Source: Paratinospora sagittata (Eukaryota > Streptophyta > Magnoliopsida > Ranunculales > Menispermaceae). From it: DNA of 64,000 nucleotides. The notes below the pieces were generated by a model that saw nothing but the letters and a program-made list of their open reading frames with translations, had not been told where the DNA came from and made no database searches. The stretch covers positions 4,509,931-4,573,930 of the forward strand of contig CM069598.1 of NCBI GenBank assembly GCA_035771175.1, given 5' to 3'. The position numbers and the translations under genes were made by a program. Positions 50,401-61,839 of this stretch are shown one piece after another. Numbering within the stretch: the first letter of the stretch is position 1; every line of letters starts with the position of its first letter.

Positions 50401-53400
50401 AGTTTAAAGATACAGACACTGAAGCTGAGCGTGAATTGAAGCTGCGAATGTTGCATATCTATTTAAAACGGTACGTTGTTGATCTTGTTATCTTATTATC
50501 ATTGTTGTTGTGGCCGCCATCATTGTTAATGCTGCCGCTGTTATTATTATTGTCATCATCATAAAAGGGCAGCCTGGTGCACGAAGCCCCTGCCTATACG
50601 GGGTTTTGGGAAAGGGTTAGACCATATTTTGGTCTATTGCATGCGGCCTTACCTTGCTTTGCCAGAGGCTGTTTGCACAACTCGAACCTGTGACCACATG
50701 GTCTCATTGCAGCCACTCTTACTGTTGCGTCAAGGCTCCCCTTCTATCATTTTCCTACTAAGTGAAAATGATGGGGAAAAGTTTACAATGTTACCGTTCA
50801 CTTATGAAGAAACTAATTGGCAATATTGTCTATACTTCATCTGATTTTAGTGAGCGGGGAGAAATATTGATATCCAGTGTGTTGTAAATTTGTAATGTAA
50901 ATTAGGTTCTATGTACCAATAAGATTTTACTACGCTTTGTGCCATTTTACTTTAAAATGAATTACATTCTCTAGGAGGCAATGGAAGTCTTGTATATTTT
51001 TGTAAGATTACTATTGCAACGATTTCCATCCTTGCTCCCTACCTCCTACAAATTTATTTTCATGGTTCTGAATCACTGAAAGCTATATGGCAGGCTTGAT
51101 GAGAGGAAACGTAGGAAAGATTTCATTTTAGAGAGGAATCTGCTTTATCCTGATCCATTGGCAAAAGACCTAACTCCTGATGAGAAAGAGATATATGACC
51201 GCTATAACATCTTCATGCGTTTTCATTCCAAAGAAGAGCATGAAGAGTTGATTAAGACTGTGCTTAGTGAGCATCGGATTCGAAAACGTATTCAACAACT
51301 TCAGGTTTGTAGCTTATCTGGTGTCTGGCCGCTGCTTACCTTTTTTTTCCCTCAAAGTTTTGACATTAATACTTTTATTTTCAAGCTAACGCTGATATTC
51401 TATTGCCAATAGATTTCTTTAGAATAGACCTCTTCAGAAATCAGAATAGTTCAAGCTTGTTTTTGTTTCTTACTCGTGATGTTCTGTAATTTAACCAACA
51501 GCAACATAAAACCTTTTCCAAATTATTTTATGGTTGGTCATATAAATCTTGTTCTATTATTTAACTCTGCTTAGGGTTATATATTCTATTTGGTTGCTGC
51601 ACTTTAAGCTTTTGGATTTCCTCATCTTCTTTGTACTGTCAACTAGCACCCTCGTACATTACAATCCTTGGTCTCCATATTGCATGTATGAACCTCTTCA
51701 ACTGACTTGTTCTTAATTTATCTCATTGATGCTGTCCTTAGGTTCTGAGAAATGACTTTTTCTTGATTAGATCATTTTTAGTTTTGGACTTGTCCACCTT
51801 AACATCATTTTCTTGATAGGACTTCTTTTATTTGTATTTTGTTACTTGCTCATTTCATTAAGGCATAGTTTTTTTTTTTTTTTTTCAGCCTCTTTTCTAG
51901 AACTTGCTTTTGGTGGTAGTAGGATGGAACCACTTATTAACTATCAAAAAGAACTCTTAATGTGCCTTATAAAAGGCATTGTATATAGTTTAAGGCTCCC
52001 AATACTGTGGAGTTTAGGAAAGGAATAATGTACTGTGTACAAAGCTTTGTCTGGTTGTCCCCACATCATGATAAAAAGTTTGGGATTCAAACATGTGATC
52101 TCCAAGTAACATTGGAGCAATCTCTACCGTTCTACTAAGGTTTGCCTAGGATCATTTTGTTATATTTCTTTGTGATCAACACCAAGTATTTCTTCATGTC
52201 CTCTGGTTTCGTTACTTAAATTGTTTTTCATATGTTCTGTTATAGTTCAGTTCATCGTGGAATGTCTTAATTTAAAACATTTCTCTAACTTCTACTCTTG
52301 CATGTACCTCTATCCAATTCATCGTTTCAACCGCCCCAACATAAGGATAAATTGGTACTTTCACCTCAAATAGCATAAGGGGTTCCCTAGACACCCAATA
52401 TGGTCTGTTTGTGGTTTTTAAAATTTTAAGGACTTAATAATAATTTGTAAAAATATTTAAAGAAATATAATATCAACACTCAAAATCATTCATTTCTGTC
52501 TCTTTTTCTTTTCTAGCAAGTACATGAAAGAAAGCTTCTTATACATAAAGAAGGAGAAATAGGTGAGGATGTGAACTATAGAGTTAAAGTAAAATGGGTC
52601 AAGTGGAGGAGTGCTTCTGGAGTTCTATATGATAGGTGCATCCCATTGAAGTTAAAGGAAAGTTTTTATTAAGTTGCTATTACCCCAGCCATGCTATATG
52701 GTACAGAATGTTGGACAATTAAAAAACAACATGTTAATAAACTAAGTGTAACTGAAATATGAATGCTAAGATGGATATGTGGTAAGACATTAAAAAGGAA
52801 AAAAAAATCATTAATGATCACAGGCTCCTGTTAGAAGTATTATTCTTGGTAAAGGCGTAGAAGCATTGTTATCCCAATGAATATTGTAGATTTTTGGGCT
52901 GAAATCTGAACTCAATGTCATAACTATATGCAGTTTCTTATGTGTTTCCTTGGCAAGGAATAAACAGCTCTATTCAAGTTTCCTCTCCTCAATTGATGTC
53001 TACCATACAGGAAGCTCAAGATGCTGGCTGTCGAACAACAACTGAAGCTGACAAATATCTCGAATGGAAGAGGAAAAAGGAAGCTGAAGAAGCTGCCCTT
53101 AAAGCAAAGGAAAGTAATCTCTTTGGTACAAGTGGGAAGGTACTGCAGCGAGTGAATCGCCCCAAAGGAGAAACTGATGGTAATTCTCATGCGGTGAAGG
53201 AATCAGATGGTGCAGACCCTGCTGCTGGACAGGCTTTTGCCAATTCCTTAAGTGAATTGGATATCACAGGGCTTCCTGGATCAGAACTGCTATCTCAAAA
53301 TGTAAGTAAATTCATTTTGTTCTTGTTTGTTTTAAACTAGATTGTTTGGACTTGGACTCGTTTTGGATTGTCATCCACATTGGCGCATAGATGGACTAGT

Positions 53401-53765
53401 CTCAATACATATATGTTCACCAAAAAAAAAAAGAAAAAAAAGGCTCGACTCCTTTTTTTTTTCTATTACATCTTCTATGCTATTTAAAGATAAAAATAGG
53501 AATTCTGAAATTGCTTTTCCTTCACTTCAATGTCCTTTGCAATCTAAACAAAGAAAATTTTGGTGCTTGGCAGGAGAAACGGCTCTGCCGTGAGTTGATG
53601 ATGCTCCCTTCCAATTACCTGAAAATGCAGGAGGTGATTTCCATGGAGGTATTTAAGGGCAATATCACCAAGAAATCGGATGCCCATCGCCACTTCAAGC
53701 TTGACCCTGCCAAAATAGATAGGGTGTATGATATGCTTGTCAAAAAGGGAATTGCTCAACCATGA
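44483..53765 (+). CDS. ADA2: Transcriptional adaptor ADA2 (SAGA/GCN5 complex), ADA2b-like
   Basis: Nuclear co-activator that binds and stimulates the histone acetyltransferase GCN5. Thirteen exons: 44483-44532, 45569-45624, 46374-46552, 47613-47678, 47829-47954, 48098-48158, 49046-49109, 49198-49244, 49362-49460, 50248-50470, 51094-51304, 53011-53301, 53574-53765; all GT-AG, 554 residues. A basic start (MGRSRG, then KRKR) precedes a ZZ zinc finger (about 45-85: C-x2-C...C-x2-C...C-x2-C). A SANT domain follows (about 106-150: DWNADEEILLLEG...GNWAEVAEHVG), then a conserved middle block (EFDPEYDNDAEQ, LKRLDERKRRKDF) and a C-terminal SWIRM domain (about 465-554, ending VKKGIAQP). SANT and middle blocks look more ADA2b than ADA2a. 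Introns host many TE remnants. Confidence 0.94.
45027..45110 (-). mobile_element. RTE-type LINE 3' tail remnant, reversed
   Basis: AACTCAACTCAACTAAGCC, then 'ccaattacatggggtctact', the reverse complement of the repeated RTE end. In ADA2 intron 1. Confidence 0.7.
46990..47472. mobile_element. hAT-like MITE remnant (right end only)
   Basis: The GGGTTGGGT-rich body ends in aaacactccta, the same terminal type as the three complete MITEs. No matching left end or target duplication was found. In ADA2 intron 3. Confidence 0.4.
48650..48920 (+). mobile_element. Possible LINE 3' tail
   Basis: A GT-rich stretch ends in TTCTCAAAAAAAAA at about 48899-48912, like the L1 3' ends elsewhere in the window. 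No coding match. In ADA2 intron 6. Confidence 0.3.
50563..50744 (-). mobile_element. Au-type SINE
   Basis: 182 bp. The minus strand starts GAAGGGGAGCCTTGACGCAA (A-box region) with B-box GGTTCGAG and runs to CACCAGGCTGCCCTTTT. Order and length match the widespread plant Au SINE family. In ADA2 intron 10. Confidence 0.88.
52520..52820 (+). mobile_element. RTE-type LINE reverse transcriptase fragment
   Basis: One frame reads KWVKWRSASGVLYD, then AITPAMLYGTECW and MLRWICGKT with two stops, the well-known C-terminal RT region of plant RTE LINEs. In ADA2 intron 11. Confidence 0.85.
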
Positions 53766-53799
53766 TTGAGTAGATAGTTTAACTCCTCCTTTATACATG

Positions 53800-53885
53800 T
53801 TTTTAGTGCCAACCCATGTAGGATAACTTTTTAGTGTTGACCCCGTGTAGTTGGGAAAATACTTCATTAAATTGAGTTGAATTTA
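53800..53885 (+). mobile_element. RTE 3' tail in ADA2 3' UTR
   Basis: 'gaccccgtgtagttgggaaa' then a TTGAG tail, beginning about 35 bases after the ADA2 stop codon. Confidence 0.65.
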
Positions 53886-54329
53886 TACAACTTTTTAGTG
53901 TAACTTTTATTTTAATGAAATTGTACATATTATCATAGCTTCATGCTTTATGTGCTGAATGGAAGGAGTTACTCCCTTGATCCCATAGTAACTAAACCAT
54001 TATTTGCCAAATTTAACATGTGGACAAATGTTGGTGGTGTTTGATATCTCTACTATCAAGTCCTTAGTTTTGTACTAGGCTTTCATCATTATAGGGTCTT
54101 AGAAAAAAATGATGTCCCTAGCTTTATCTTCATATTGGAGAGGTTATTTCTAAATTCAAACTTATAATTTTTAGGTAACAATGAAGCAGTGGCAACTTTT
54201 GTATCAAGGCTCCCTTGTTTTACCATATTTATGTTGAAAAAGAATTATAGCCTTTAATACTATAAATTATTATTAGAGACATAGTAGAAGCAACCTAAAT
54301 TAGCAAAAAAAAAAAGAACAATCTATTAA

Positions 54330-54474
54330 AAGTGGTTTGGACACATATAACAAAGTTCATTGATTATGTCAGTTAAAAAAAATGACTATCAATAATAATT
54401 TACAGTAATAATACAGGTAAGAGAAATACCTAAAATAATGTAAAAGATGATTATAATAAAGATATAATTATTTG

Positions 54475-54476
<2 letters not shown>
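54330..54476 (+). mobile_element. RTE-type LINE C-terminal fragment
   Basis: 'gtggtttggacacatataac' and following AT-rich DNA parallel the 17.3-kb RTE fragment; ends at an (AT)n tract. Confidence 0.5.

Positions 54477-54519
<43 letters not shown>
54477..54519. repeat. (AT)n microsatellite
   Basis: About 21 AT units directly after an RTE fragment. Confidence 0.92.
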
Positions 54520-54522
<3 letters not shown>

Positions 54523-54819
54523 TAAAAAATTTATGTAATTTTATGTAATTGAAAAAAGACTCTATTGAGTTAATGCCCGTAAATTATGTTAATCAATTTT
54601 TAATATGAATATAATTTGATTTGTCACAGTTAATTAACTTGATTTATCTATTAATGTAGCCAACCGAGTTTCATGTCGCAACTCGAACCGGTTTTGATGG
54701 ACTCGAAGAGGCAAGTGCTCTCAAAATGTCAAGAGCTCTAAAGCTCATTTTGGATAACTTGTCTAAATATCCGAAGCTGTGTCTTTCTGCTTTGTGTTCA
54801 CAGAGCAGTTGTGTCTCCA

Positions 54820-55359
54820 ATGGCTACTTCTTCGATCTCTGCAACTCTTCCTCCTTTTCTTCCTTTCTGCAATTCACCCATTTCATCTCGAAACAAAGTT
54901 ACCTTCTTCTCTTCAACCCATAATGTTTCATCGCTTCTTTCGTTAAAATCCAGTAACACTTCTAGAATTTCTGCTGCACCGGAGCTTCTTGAGTCCGAAG
55001 AAAGCGTAGGAGCTCCTTCTGATGCACTGGGCGGACCCGAATTGGTCACAGTCGAGGTGGGTCTCTGAGAAAATTGTTGTTTTTTAATGGGACTTTTTTT
55101 ATTTATTAAATTTTAGAGGTATAAGTTGGGTTTCTCTTTGATTTTAGGCTGATGGGTCGGAGGTTCCGGGTACTTCTCCGATTTCTATTGGTTCGGATGT
55201 CGACAAGGTTTGCAAATTTCCCTCTTTTTTCTTTCTTTTTTTCGGTTTGCTTTGTTGGGATTGACTTATTCTTTGCGTTCATTAGATACTAAACCGACCA
55301 ATTTTTAGTGGTTTTTGTTAGACTTAGATGCTCAGCAGTTTTTTTTTTTTGTTTTTTTT

Positions 55360-55408
<49 letters not shown>

Positions 55409-58400
55409 TGTAGATGACTGTAAGTAAGATGCTTATCAATTCAATAATGGACGGGGTTTTGCTTTGGCTTTGGAAATGAAACTATTTTGTTTATCATTTT
55501 GTTGAGGAATTAATTTTGTGTAGCATGGATACTGAGAACTTGTAAATAGCTAACTTAAATTGAGCAACAATTTTCTTTTCTAGTAAATATCATGCATCAA
55601 ATGGGTCTTAAGCAAGCACTCTTGCATTCATAAGGTGTCAATGATCTGTCAAAACTCAGTTTGAGCAGTTATTTTGGAGTAGATTTTGTTTCCTTGGGGA
55701 TGCAAACATTCTATTTAGCAAACACTGACCATTTAATTAAAAAAAAAAAGATGAACGAGTGATTCTTAACTAAGTTGTAACTCATGTGGATTTGCATAGA
55801 TTAAGATGCGAACCAGCTTACGCAGGATGCCACCAAGTATAATTCTATTCTTCGCTATGACTCTGATTATTTTTTGTACACAGGTCAGAGTATTTTCCAT
55901 AGAAAAGTGCGTCAATATATTAAAAGTTAGGGATTGGGGAGGCATGATTTCTTTATCATTGTAAAGGGCTTCCAAGTACCATTCTCAAACTGAGGCACTG
56001 AAGTTGTTATACAGTGCAACTATCTTTATTAGAATTCCGCAATAAGGCAAATATTGTGTTTTCTCTCCAAGGTACTGCTGCCTGTTGGCAAGGATAGTTC
56101 TTTGTGTTTGGTGCCACTACAGTTAACTTTGTACTTGGTGTCACTGTAATGGGTTGGGGATCAATAATATGGTGTATAAGGTGGAAAGTGACCCTTTACT
56201 TTGAGATCATGATTTGGGGAGGATAATAGATGGAGTAATTTATGGAATTTTATGGTGTTGGATAGAAAAATAAGGCTTCAAGTAGCTGACCCTACGTGGT
56301 TAGGAAAAAGGCTTAGTTAAGTTGAGTTGAGTAGTATACAAAAGAAAGAGCTTCTTTGTAGTTGGATTGCTTTTGGTTGAAACTTGATTCCTAGAAAGGA
56401 AGCAGTGGTAAAAAGCAAATGTGAGAGATCATGAGGTCATATCATGTCTCTGGTTTTGCCCACCACAATACAATTGACTAGCTCATGCAACTGAAGATGA
56501 GTTCTATTTTTCTTAATTTTCACTCGATGTGAGAGCATTTAAGTGTTTATGGGCTGCCGCAACGTGATTATAAGAGACAATGATGCGACTTATGTTTAGT
56601 TTGGAATGGTATCTGGTAATTAGTTTTGGTTTATGATGCAGCATAGATTCACATTGGTTCCCCAATTCCACTGTACTCAGGATGGATTCATGTGGAAAGA
56701 TCTAACTACTTGTAATTTGAATGCCAACTTAGCCTTCGATAGAGCGGAGTAGAGAAAGCGGATTCATGTAGCCGACCCCATGTAGTTGGGAAAAGGCTCA
56801 GTTGAGTTGAGTTGTCTTAAATTTCATGAAGACCTTCAAGCTTGTATTTTGACCTTTTTCATGATCCCGTTATGCATTTTGAGTATATATGTTCACAACT
56901 TGTTATTTGTGGTTTTTAACCACCCACACACCATTCACCCATACAATTGAACAAACCAACTACCATCTTGCTAGCAGTTGTGTTAATGTGGTTAGGATGA
57001 ACCTAAATGGGGTTAAATCATCTAAATGGCATTTTACAACTATATCAATCTCATCTTTTCAATTAGAAGTCAATGTTAGTGATATTTGCAATTGACTTAA
57101 TGACCATCTCAAAATCACTTGTTAGCTAAAATTGATTGAAATGAAGTTGGCTGATTTCCACTTCGTAATACTTGTTTAAGTTGGAGGCCTTCACTACTGT
57201 CATTGCAACAACTATTGTCAAGGTACTGCCTTGGTAGGCTGTTGCCTAGATATCTTTGCCATCAATTGCCTAGGCAATTCTCCACGCATATAATAGGGCT
57301 TCTCAGTAACAGTGTTCCATGAATGCCTTCATACCACTGGTTGCAATGAGCAATCCTCTCCACTCTGTGGTTGGAATATAGATCATTGAAGCCAGATTGA
57401 TAATCTTGAAGGGTATCCCAATTGTTTTAGAATCCTGATTCATAAGAATAAGCATCACAATTGTAATAATCATTTCCAGCTGTTTAAATACTGGAGGGTC
57501 TAAATTAGGTTGTGTTACCCTAATGAACCCCTAAGGCGCTAAGCTAACTTGACTATTACATAGAAGTTGGAACATGTAAAAACTAAGAAAAAAGATAATT
57601 CTTGCTACAAAGTAGGCGTTTGCATGGGAGGACAGAATTAGTTTTGACCGTAAGATCAGTTTGATGTGACATTGACAGGGTGAATGTATTTTATCACCCA
57701 TAACCGACCCGAAAGTAAGTTTAATTTATAAACACCTGACCAATCCAACTGTTGATCAGCCGGATCGGGTGATCGGATTGCATTAAACCAGGAAATCCAA
57801 CCAAACTCACTAAAAGTTTAAATTTCTCAACTCTTTTTTCTGAAAGTTGAGTGGAGAAAAAGGAGAGAAGAAAAGGATTGATGGAAGGGAGAGGGAGGTG
57901 CTCTCTCCCTCTATAAATACCAACACACCCCCTCCTCACTTCTCATTCTCATTTTTTCATGTATGGGGTTTCTTCATTGGAGGCCCCTGAAAAGAATATA
58001 TGTATGTATATATGTATATATATGCATATATATATGTATGTTTATATGTATGTACACACACACATATATCTCTGTGTGTGTGTACGTATGTATGTATAAA
58101 TTTAACCAAGATCATATTGTTTTTACTGTGTATTATATATTTTCTGGTAGGTTGGGTTTTGGGTTGGGATCAACCTGACTTTTCGGGTCTTTAAATATAG
58201 TCTTGATTGCCCCACCTATAGAAGTAGAATGCAACCCACCCTGTGAATTTTGGATCGGATCTATTCGGTTGTATGCACACCTCTATTTGACCAAAATCAT
58301 ATTGTTTTAATTGTGTATTGTATATTTTCAGGTAGGTTGGCTTTTGGGTTGGGATCAACCTGACTTTTTGGGTCTTTAAATATTAGTCTCGATCGACCAC

Positions 58401-59656
58401 CTATAGAAGTCGAATCCAACCCAACCTGTGAATTTTGGATTGGATCCATTGAATTATATGCACACCTCTACTACAAAGTATAAATTTTGAACCCTATCCC
58501 AATAGGCTGCCATGAAATTATCCTTTATTGTTTCCTAGAAGTGTGAAAACATCAACATGGTCCAGTGTCAACAAACTTCTCGTTACTACCCTTTCCAAGT
58601 ACCCCAACAAAGGCTACTAGAAAGTGAACAAACATCTTACTCTGGCTCCCAGATGTATGTCATCCTGGAGGTTGTTAGAAACCATTCAACCCAAAAGCTA
58701 TAGCTATTTGATAAGGGCTCAACAATGCATATCAAGCTATCATCAACACTTCCCATCACGTGCAGCCCCATCCTACACGTGAAGAGCCAGAAGAGAAATA
58801 AAAGAAGAGAAATGCTAATATAATGAGACTTGAACCCAAGACCTCTTGCAAAATTAAGGCTCTGATACCATGTTAGAAACCACTCAACCCAAAAGCTATA
58901 GCTATTAGATAAGAGACCAATAATACATATCAAGCTATCATCAACAGAGGTGACTGTGCACTCACAAGAACTTGGTTAAGATCTTAAAATCTCTCCATTA
59001 TACTTGTTATGTCTCATCAGCACATTTTGCATCATACTTCTCTTTCTTAGGTAAGTAGTGTTTTCCTAAAGCAATCCTCCTTGAACATGCAATGTCATGG
59101 ATGATGATGTTGTCAGGAGAGGCATGTAGTAAGCTCCAAGTGAGTCTAAAGTAATTTTGATCAATGGGTCATATTATCCACAAAGAGTGGAATAAATGAA
59201 TGCCAGGTACAGGTGATGGTAGTATTGATTAATAACTTGTAACTTGTTAGAATGTTTGGAAAATTTAGATGGTTCTTTTAAGCTGTCTTATATGATGCTT
59301 CTTTTGTATATTAATCATGCAAAAAGTTTTACTTATGTTGACAGATGTCACCAAAACAGAAGATTAGAATTAAGCTGAGATCTTACTGGGTGCCCTTGAT
59401 AGAGGACTCATGCAAGCAGATAATGGATGCTGCGAGGACGACCAATGCCAAGACAATGGGTCCTGTCCCACTTCCTACCAAGAAGCGAATTTATTGTGTG
59501 CTAAAATCCCCACACGTACACAAGGATGCCAGATTCCATTTCGAGATCCGGACACATCAACGCATCATCGATATTGTCTACCCAACTGCTCAAACAATAG
59601 ATGCTTTGATGCAGCTTGATCTACCAGCAGGTGTAGATGTAGAAGTTAAACTGTGA
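54820..59656 (+). CDS. RPS10: Plastid 30S ribosomal protein S10 (uS10c)
   Basis: Nuclear gene for a small-subunit protein of plastid ribosomes. Exons 54820-55056, 55148-55207, 59345-59656; 202 residues. Exons 1 and 2 (about 99 residues) encode a Ser/Thr-rich plastid transit peptide (starts [10 protein letters not shown]) and an acidic linker. Exon 3 encodes the whole bacterial-type S10 domain ([10 protein letters not shown]...), beginning with its own ATG and ending VDVEVKL. Key S10 stretches [10 protein letters not shown] and [12 protein letters not shown] are present. Intron 2 is 4.1 kb and carries a MITE, a TRIM and RTE tails. The ATG at 54820 is chosen because the frame upstream has only a GTG. 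Confidence 0.93.
55365..55405. repeat. (TA)n microsatellite
   Basis: About 20 units in RPS10 intron 2, preceded by poly-T. Confidence 0.92.
56270..56345 (+). mobile_element. RTE 3' tail remnant
   Basis: 'caagtagctgaccctacgtg' and a TTGAGTTGAG tail, in RPS10 intron 2. Confidence 0.65.
56712..56818 (+). mobile_element. RTE 3' tail, best preserved copy
   Basis: 'gatagagcggagtagagaaa', then 'gtagccgaccccatgtagtt', ending TTGAGTTGAGTTG. In RPS10 intron 2. Confidence 0.8.
57613..58470. mobile_element. hAT-like MITE 3 with perfect 8-bp target duplication
   Basis: 858 bp. Left end taggcgtttgcat, right end in reverse complement tagaggtgtgcat (10 of 13 match). Flanks ctacaaag at 57605-57612 and 58471-58478 are identical. 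The right 185 bp are tandemly duplicated (58101-58285, 58286-58470), so there are two right termini. In RPS10 intron 2. Confidence 0.85.
57990..58100. repeat. Compound TA/GTAT/CA/TG microsatellite
   Basis: Alternating purine-pyrimidine DNA with facing CA (about 58054) and TG (about 58074) runs that could form a hairpin. Inside MITE 3. Confidence 0.85.
58673..58946 (-). mobile_element. Complete TRIM retrotransposon (76-bp LTRs)
   Basis: 274 bp. LTRs at 58673-58748 and 58871-58946, each 76 bp, starting TGTTGATGATAG and ending TTTCTAACA (TG...CA) on the minus strand; 7 mismatches (about 91% identity). A primer-binding site TGGTATCAGAGCC (complement of initiator tRNA-Met end) abuts the 5' LTR, and a purine tract GATGGGAAG abuts the 3' LTR. 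The target duplication gaggt is perfect (58668-58672, 58947-58951). No ORF. In RPS10 intron 2. Confidence 0.92.
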
Positions 59657-60890
59657 ACAACCACTGCTACAGCTTAGTTAAAAGACTCTTCTTGTCTTTC
59701 ACTCTTTATGTTTACTTCCCTCTTTTTCTTTGTATTTTCTAAGTCGTTCGCCTCCTCGATTCCCTAAAAGATTTTTTGTATTCTGTACGATTCCTATGAA
59801 ACGATAGATGTATTTTTTTTGTCAGTGTCAAGGTAAATGCAGATTTCAAATGGAATTACAGAAGTTTTAAGATATCAATGGTGATAATTTGTTGGGTTTC
59901 ATTAGTTTTTAATGCAGGGCTCTGGTCTGATAATGCTGCCAAATAATTCATTTTGTTTTGAATGTTTTGTGAACACAGTTTATTTCAGAAAATTGAAAGG
60001 TACCCATTGATTTGTTAAAGCTGCAACACTCTCCGCAGGCCATTCAAATAAATTGTATTTACATGATGAATATTGATATGCCATATTCTAATTGTGTCGT
60101 TTTCAACTGGATTTTACAGATTTCTTATCTTCACATGAACTGGGCCATAATTCTAAAATGTCTGGGAAATTCGAGCCGTACATTGCTGATAAATCTAAAC
60201 AAGCTCGTTTTCAAAAAAACCAAAAAACAATCTACACGTAGCTCCACTAACAATTGAAGTTGCCTCATTTCCATTTATTTTATTTTATTTTATTTTATTT
60301 TTTATATATAATAAAATTCAAGCATCTTATGTCTTTTGATACATGTAGAACTATGTTAATCCAAAGGATATAGAATATTTTAATTTTTATGAGTCTTGTG
60401 GAATGTCTTTAGCTTTTTTTTAGGAAAATTAGGTTTCATGTTTGCATGTTTGCTATAAATTCCGTAAACACACTTTCAATTATTTTTGCCTATAAACTCT
60501 TACAGAACTTTGAACTTTGGGAAGAATAGTCTCGACCCAACGAAAAAAAGGACACCTCCAAAGGTCAGAAAACCAATAACCAAAAAAATATATATATTAT
60601 GCAGCTCCTCTCTAACTAAATAAATCAACGTAACCAAGACTCCACATATATATATATATAAAGATTAATACTACTCATTTGTTTTTTTTTTTGTTTACTA
60701 GCTACGTGAAATATACTTGATGAATATTTATTGTCATTTGATTAGTCTCAAATGTTTTAAATTGATGGAATGATACGAGGCAATCAAATGATTAATAATC
60801 ATCAAGTACATTTTAAGCAAAAAACTATTGAATACATTTAACAATAATTTTTAGAGAAGATATAAACATATAATATTTGTCATATGTTGG
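59657..60890. other. RPS10 3' UTR and AT-rich spacer
   Basis: No gene seen. A foldback is listed separately. Confidence 0.4.
60713..60810. repeat. Imperfect inverted repeat, ~35-bp arms
   Basis: Arms 60713-60749 and 60777-60810 (atacttgatgaat... and reverse) with a 27-base loop. Confidence 0.7.
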
Positions 60891-60894
60891 GTAT

Positions 60895-61165
60895 CAGACT
60901 CAATTTCTGAACTCACTAATCTTCACACCAATAAGGTGAAACTACAATGACCACCCAACGACACGAATCAGTCCAAGCCGAGTTTAAAAATCTGTCTCTT
61001 TCATCTAGCTCGTACCATACGCCGACATAATTTTTACAAATCTTATACAGGCGTCCGCCGTGACATGTAATTTAAAAAAATTGCTGCCTTTTCAAATTTC
61101 GAACTCATGACCAGTACAATACTTGTGGAGTTGGTGAACAACTACGCCAACATCTCATTGGCAAA
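60895..61165 (-). mobile_element. tRNA-derived SINE-like element
   Basis: On the minus strand a perfect A-box TGGCGTAGTTG (61139-61149) is followed about 40 bases on by a B-box-like GAGTTCGAAAT (about 61096). Further 3' lies a GC-richer body to about 60900. The 3' end is not defined. Confidence 0.45.
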
Positions 61166-61839
61166 GCATCTAGCAATAATCACCAATTAATTAAGCTTTT
61201 TTCATGTGAGGTGTCTGAAGCTCAAATATTTTGTTGTTTCTCTGATTCTTTCGTATTGATATTATGCCAAATATTTGATGAGAATGGATAATGAAGTAAC
61301 GTAGTGATCCAATATTTTTTCCATCCTTCATACAGAACATGCTCTGTAATATTCTCAAATATGTCACCGCACCTTTTGGTTGAGTTCAGAAGCCATGACT
61401 ACACTTTCTTGTTTATTTCTCTCTTTGTCGATTTCAGCAGCCCATTATTGTGGCTCGTATTAATTCTCAATGAAAATTCTTGATTTTTTAGATTTTTTCA
61501 AAATAAAATAAATTCCTACGTATTTAAACGTGCACATTGCAACGTGCATCCTCCTTGAACAAGTAGAGAAGCTTCGTTACGCAAACCGATGACGGCGACA
61601 GTAGTCAACCGTTTAAGACGACATTCCAAACGTCGACTGAGGTTTGGGAAGCTTCGTATCGCTACTTCCGTTTTTCTGTCAAATCTTAACGGCAGCCTTT
61701 AACTCTGGTAGTTTTTTAACTACAATTTTAAAATTTACTAAATTCAATTACATTCAATTAATTAAGTCTTTTTCTTAAGTAGATGTGTCGTTACATTTTT
61801 ATTTTTATTTTTTTTATACTTTTGATGGTATCTGGACTT

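Larger units (their letters stand above)
53886..54819. other. ADA2 to RPS10 spacer
   Basis: Contains an RTE remnant and an AT microsatellite (listed separately). The RPS10 promoter must lie in the last 250 bases; no clear TATA box. Confidence 0.4.
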
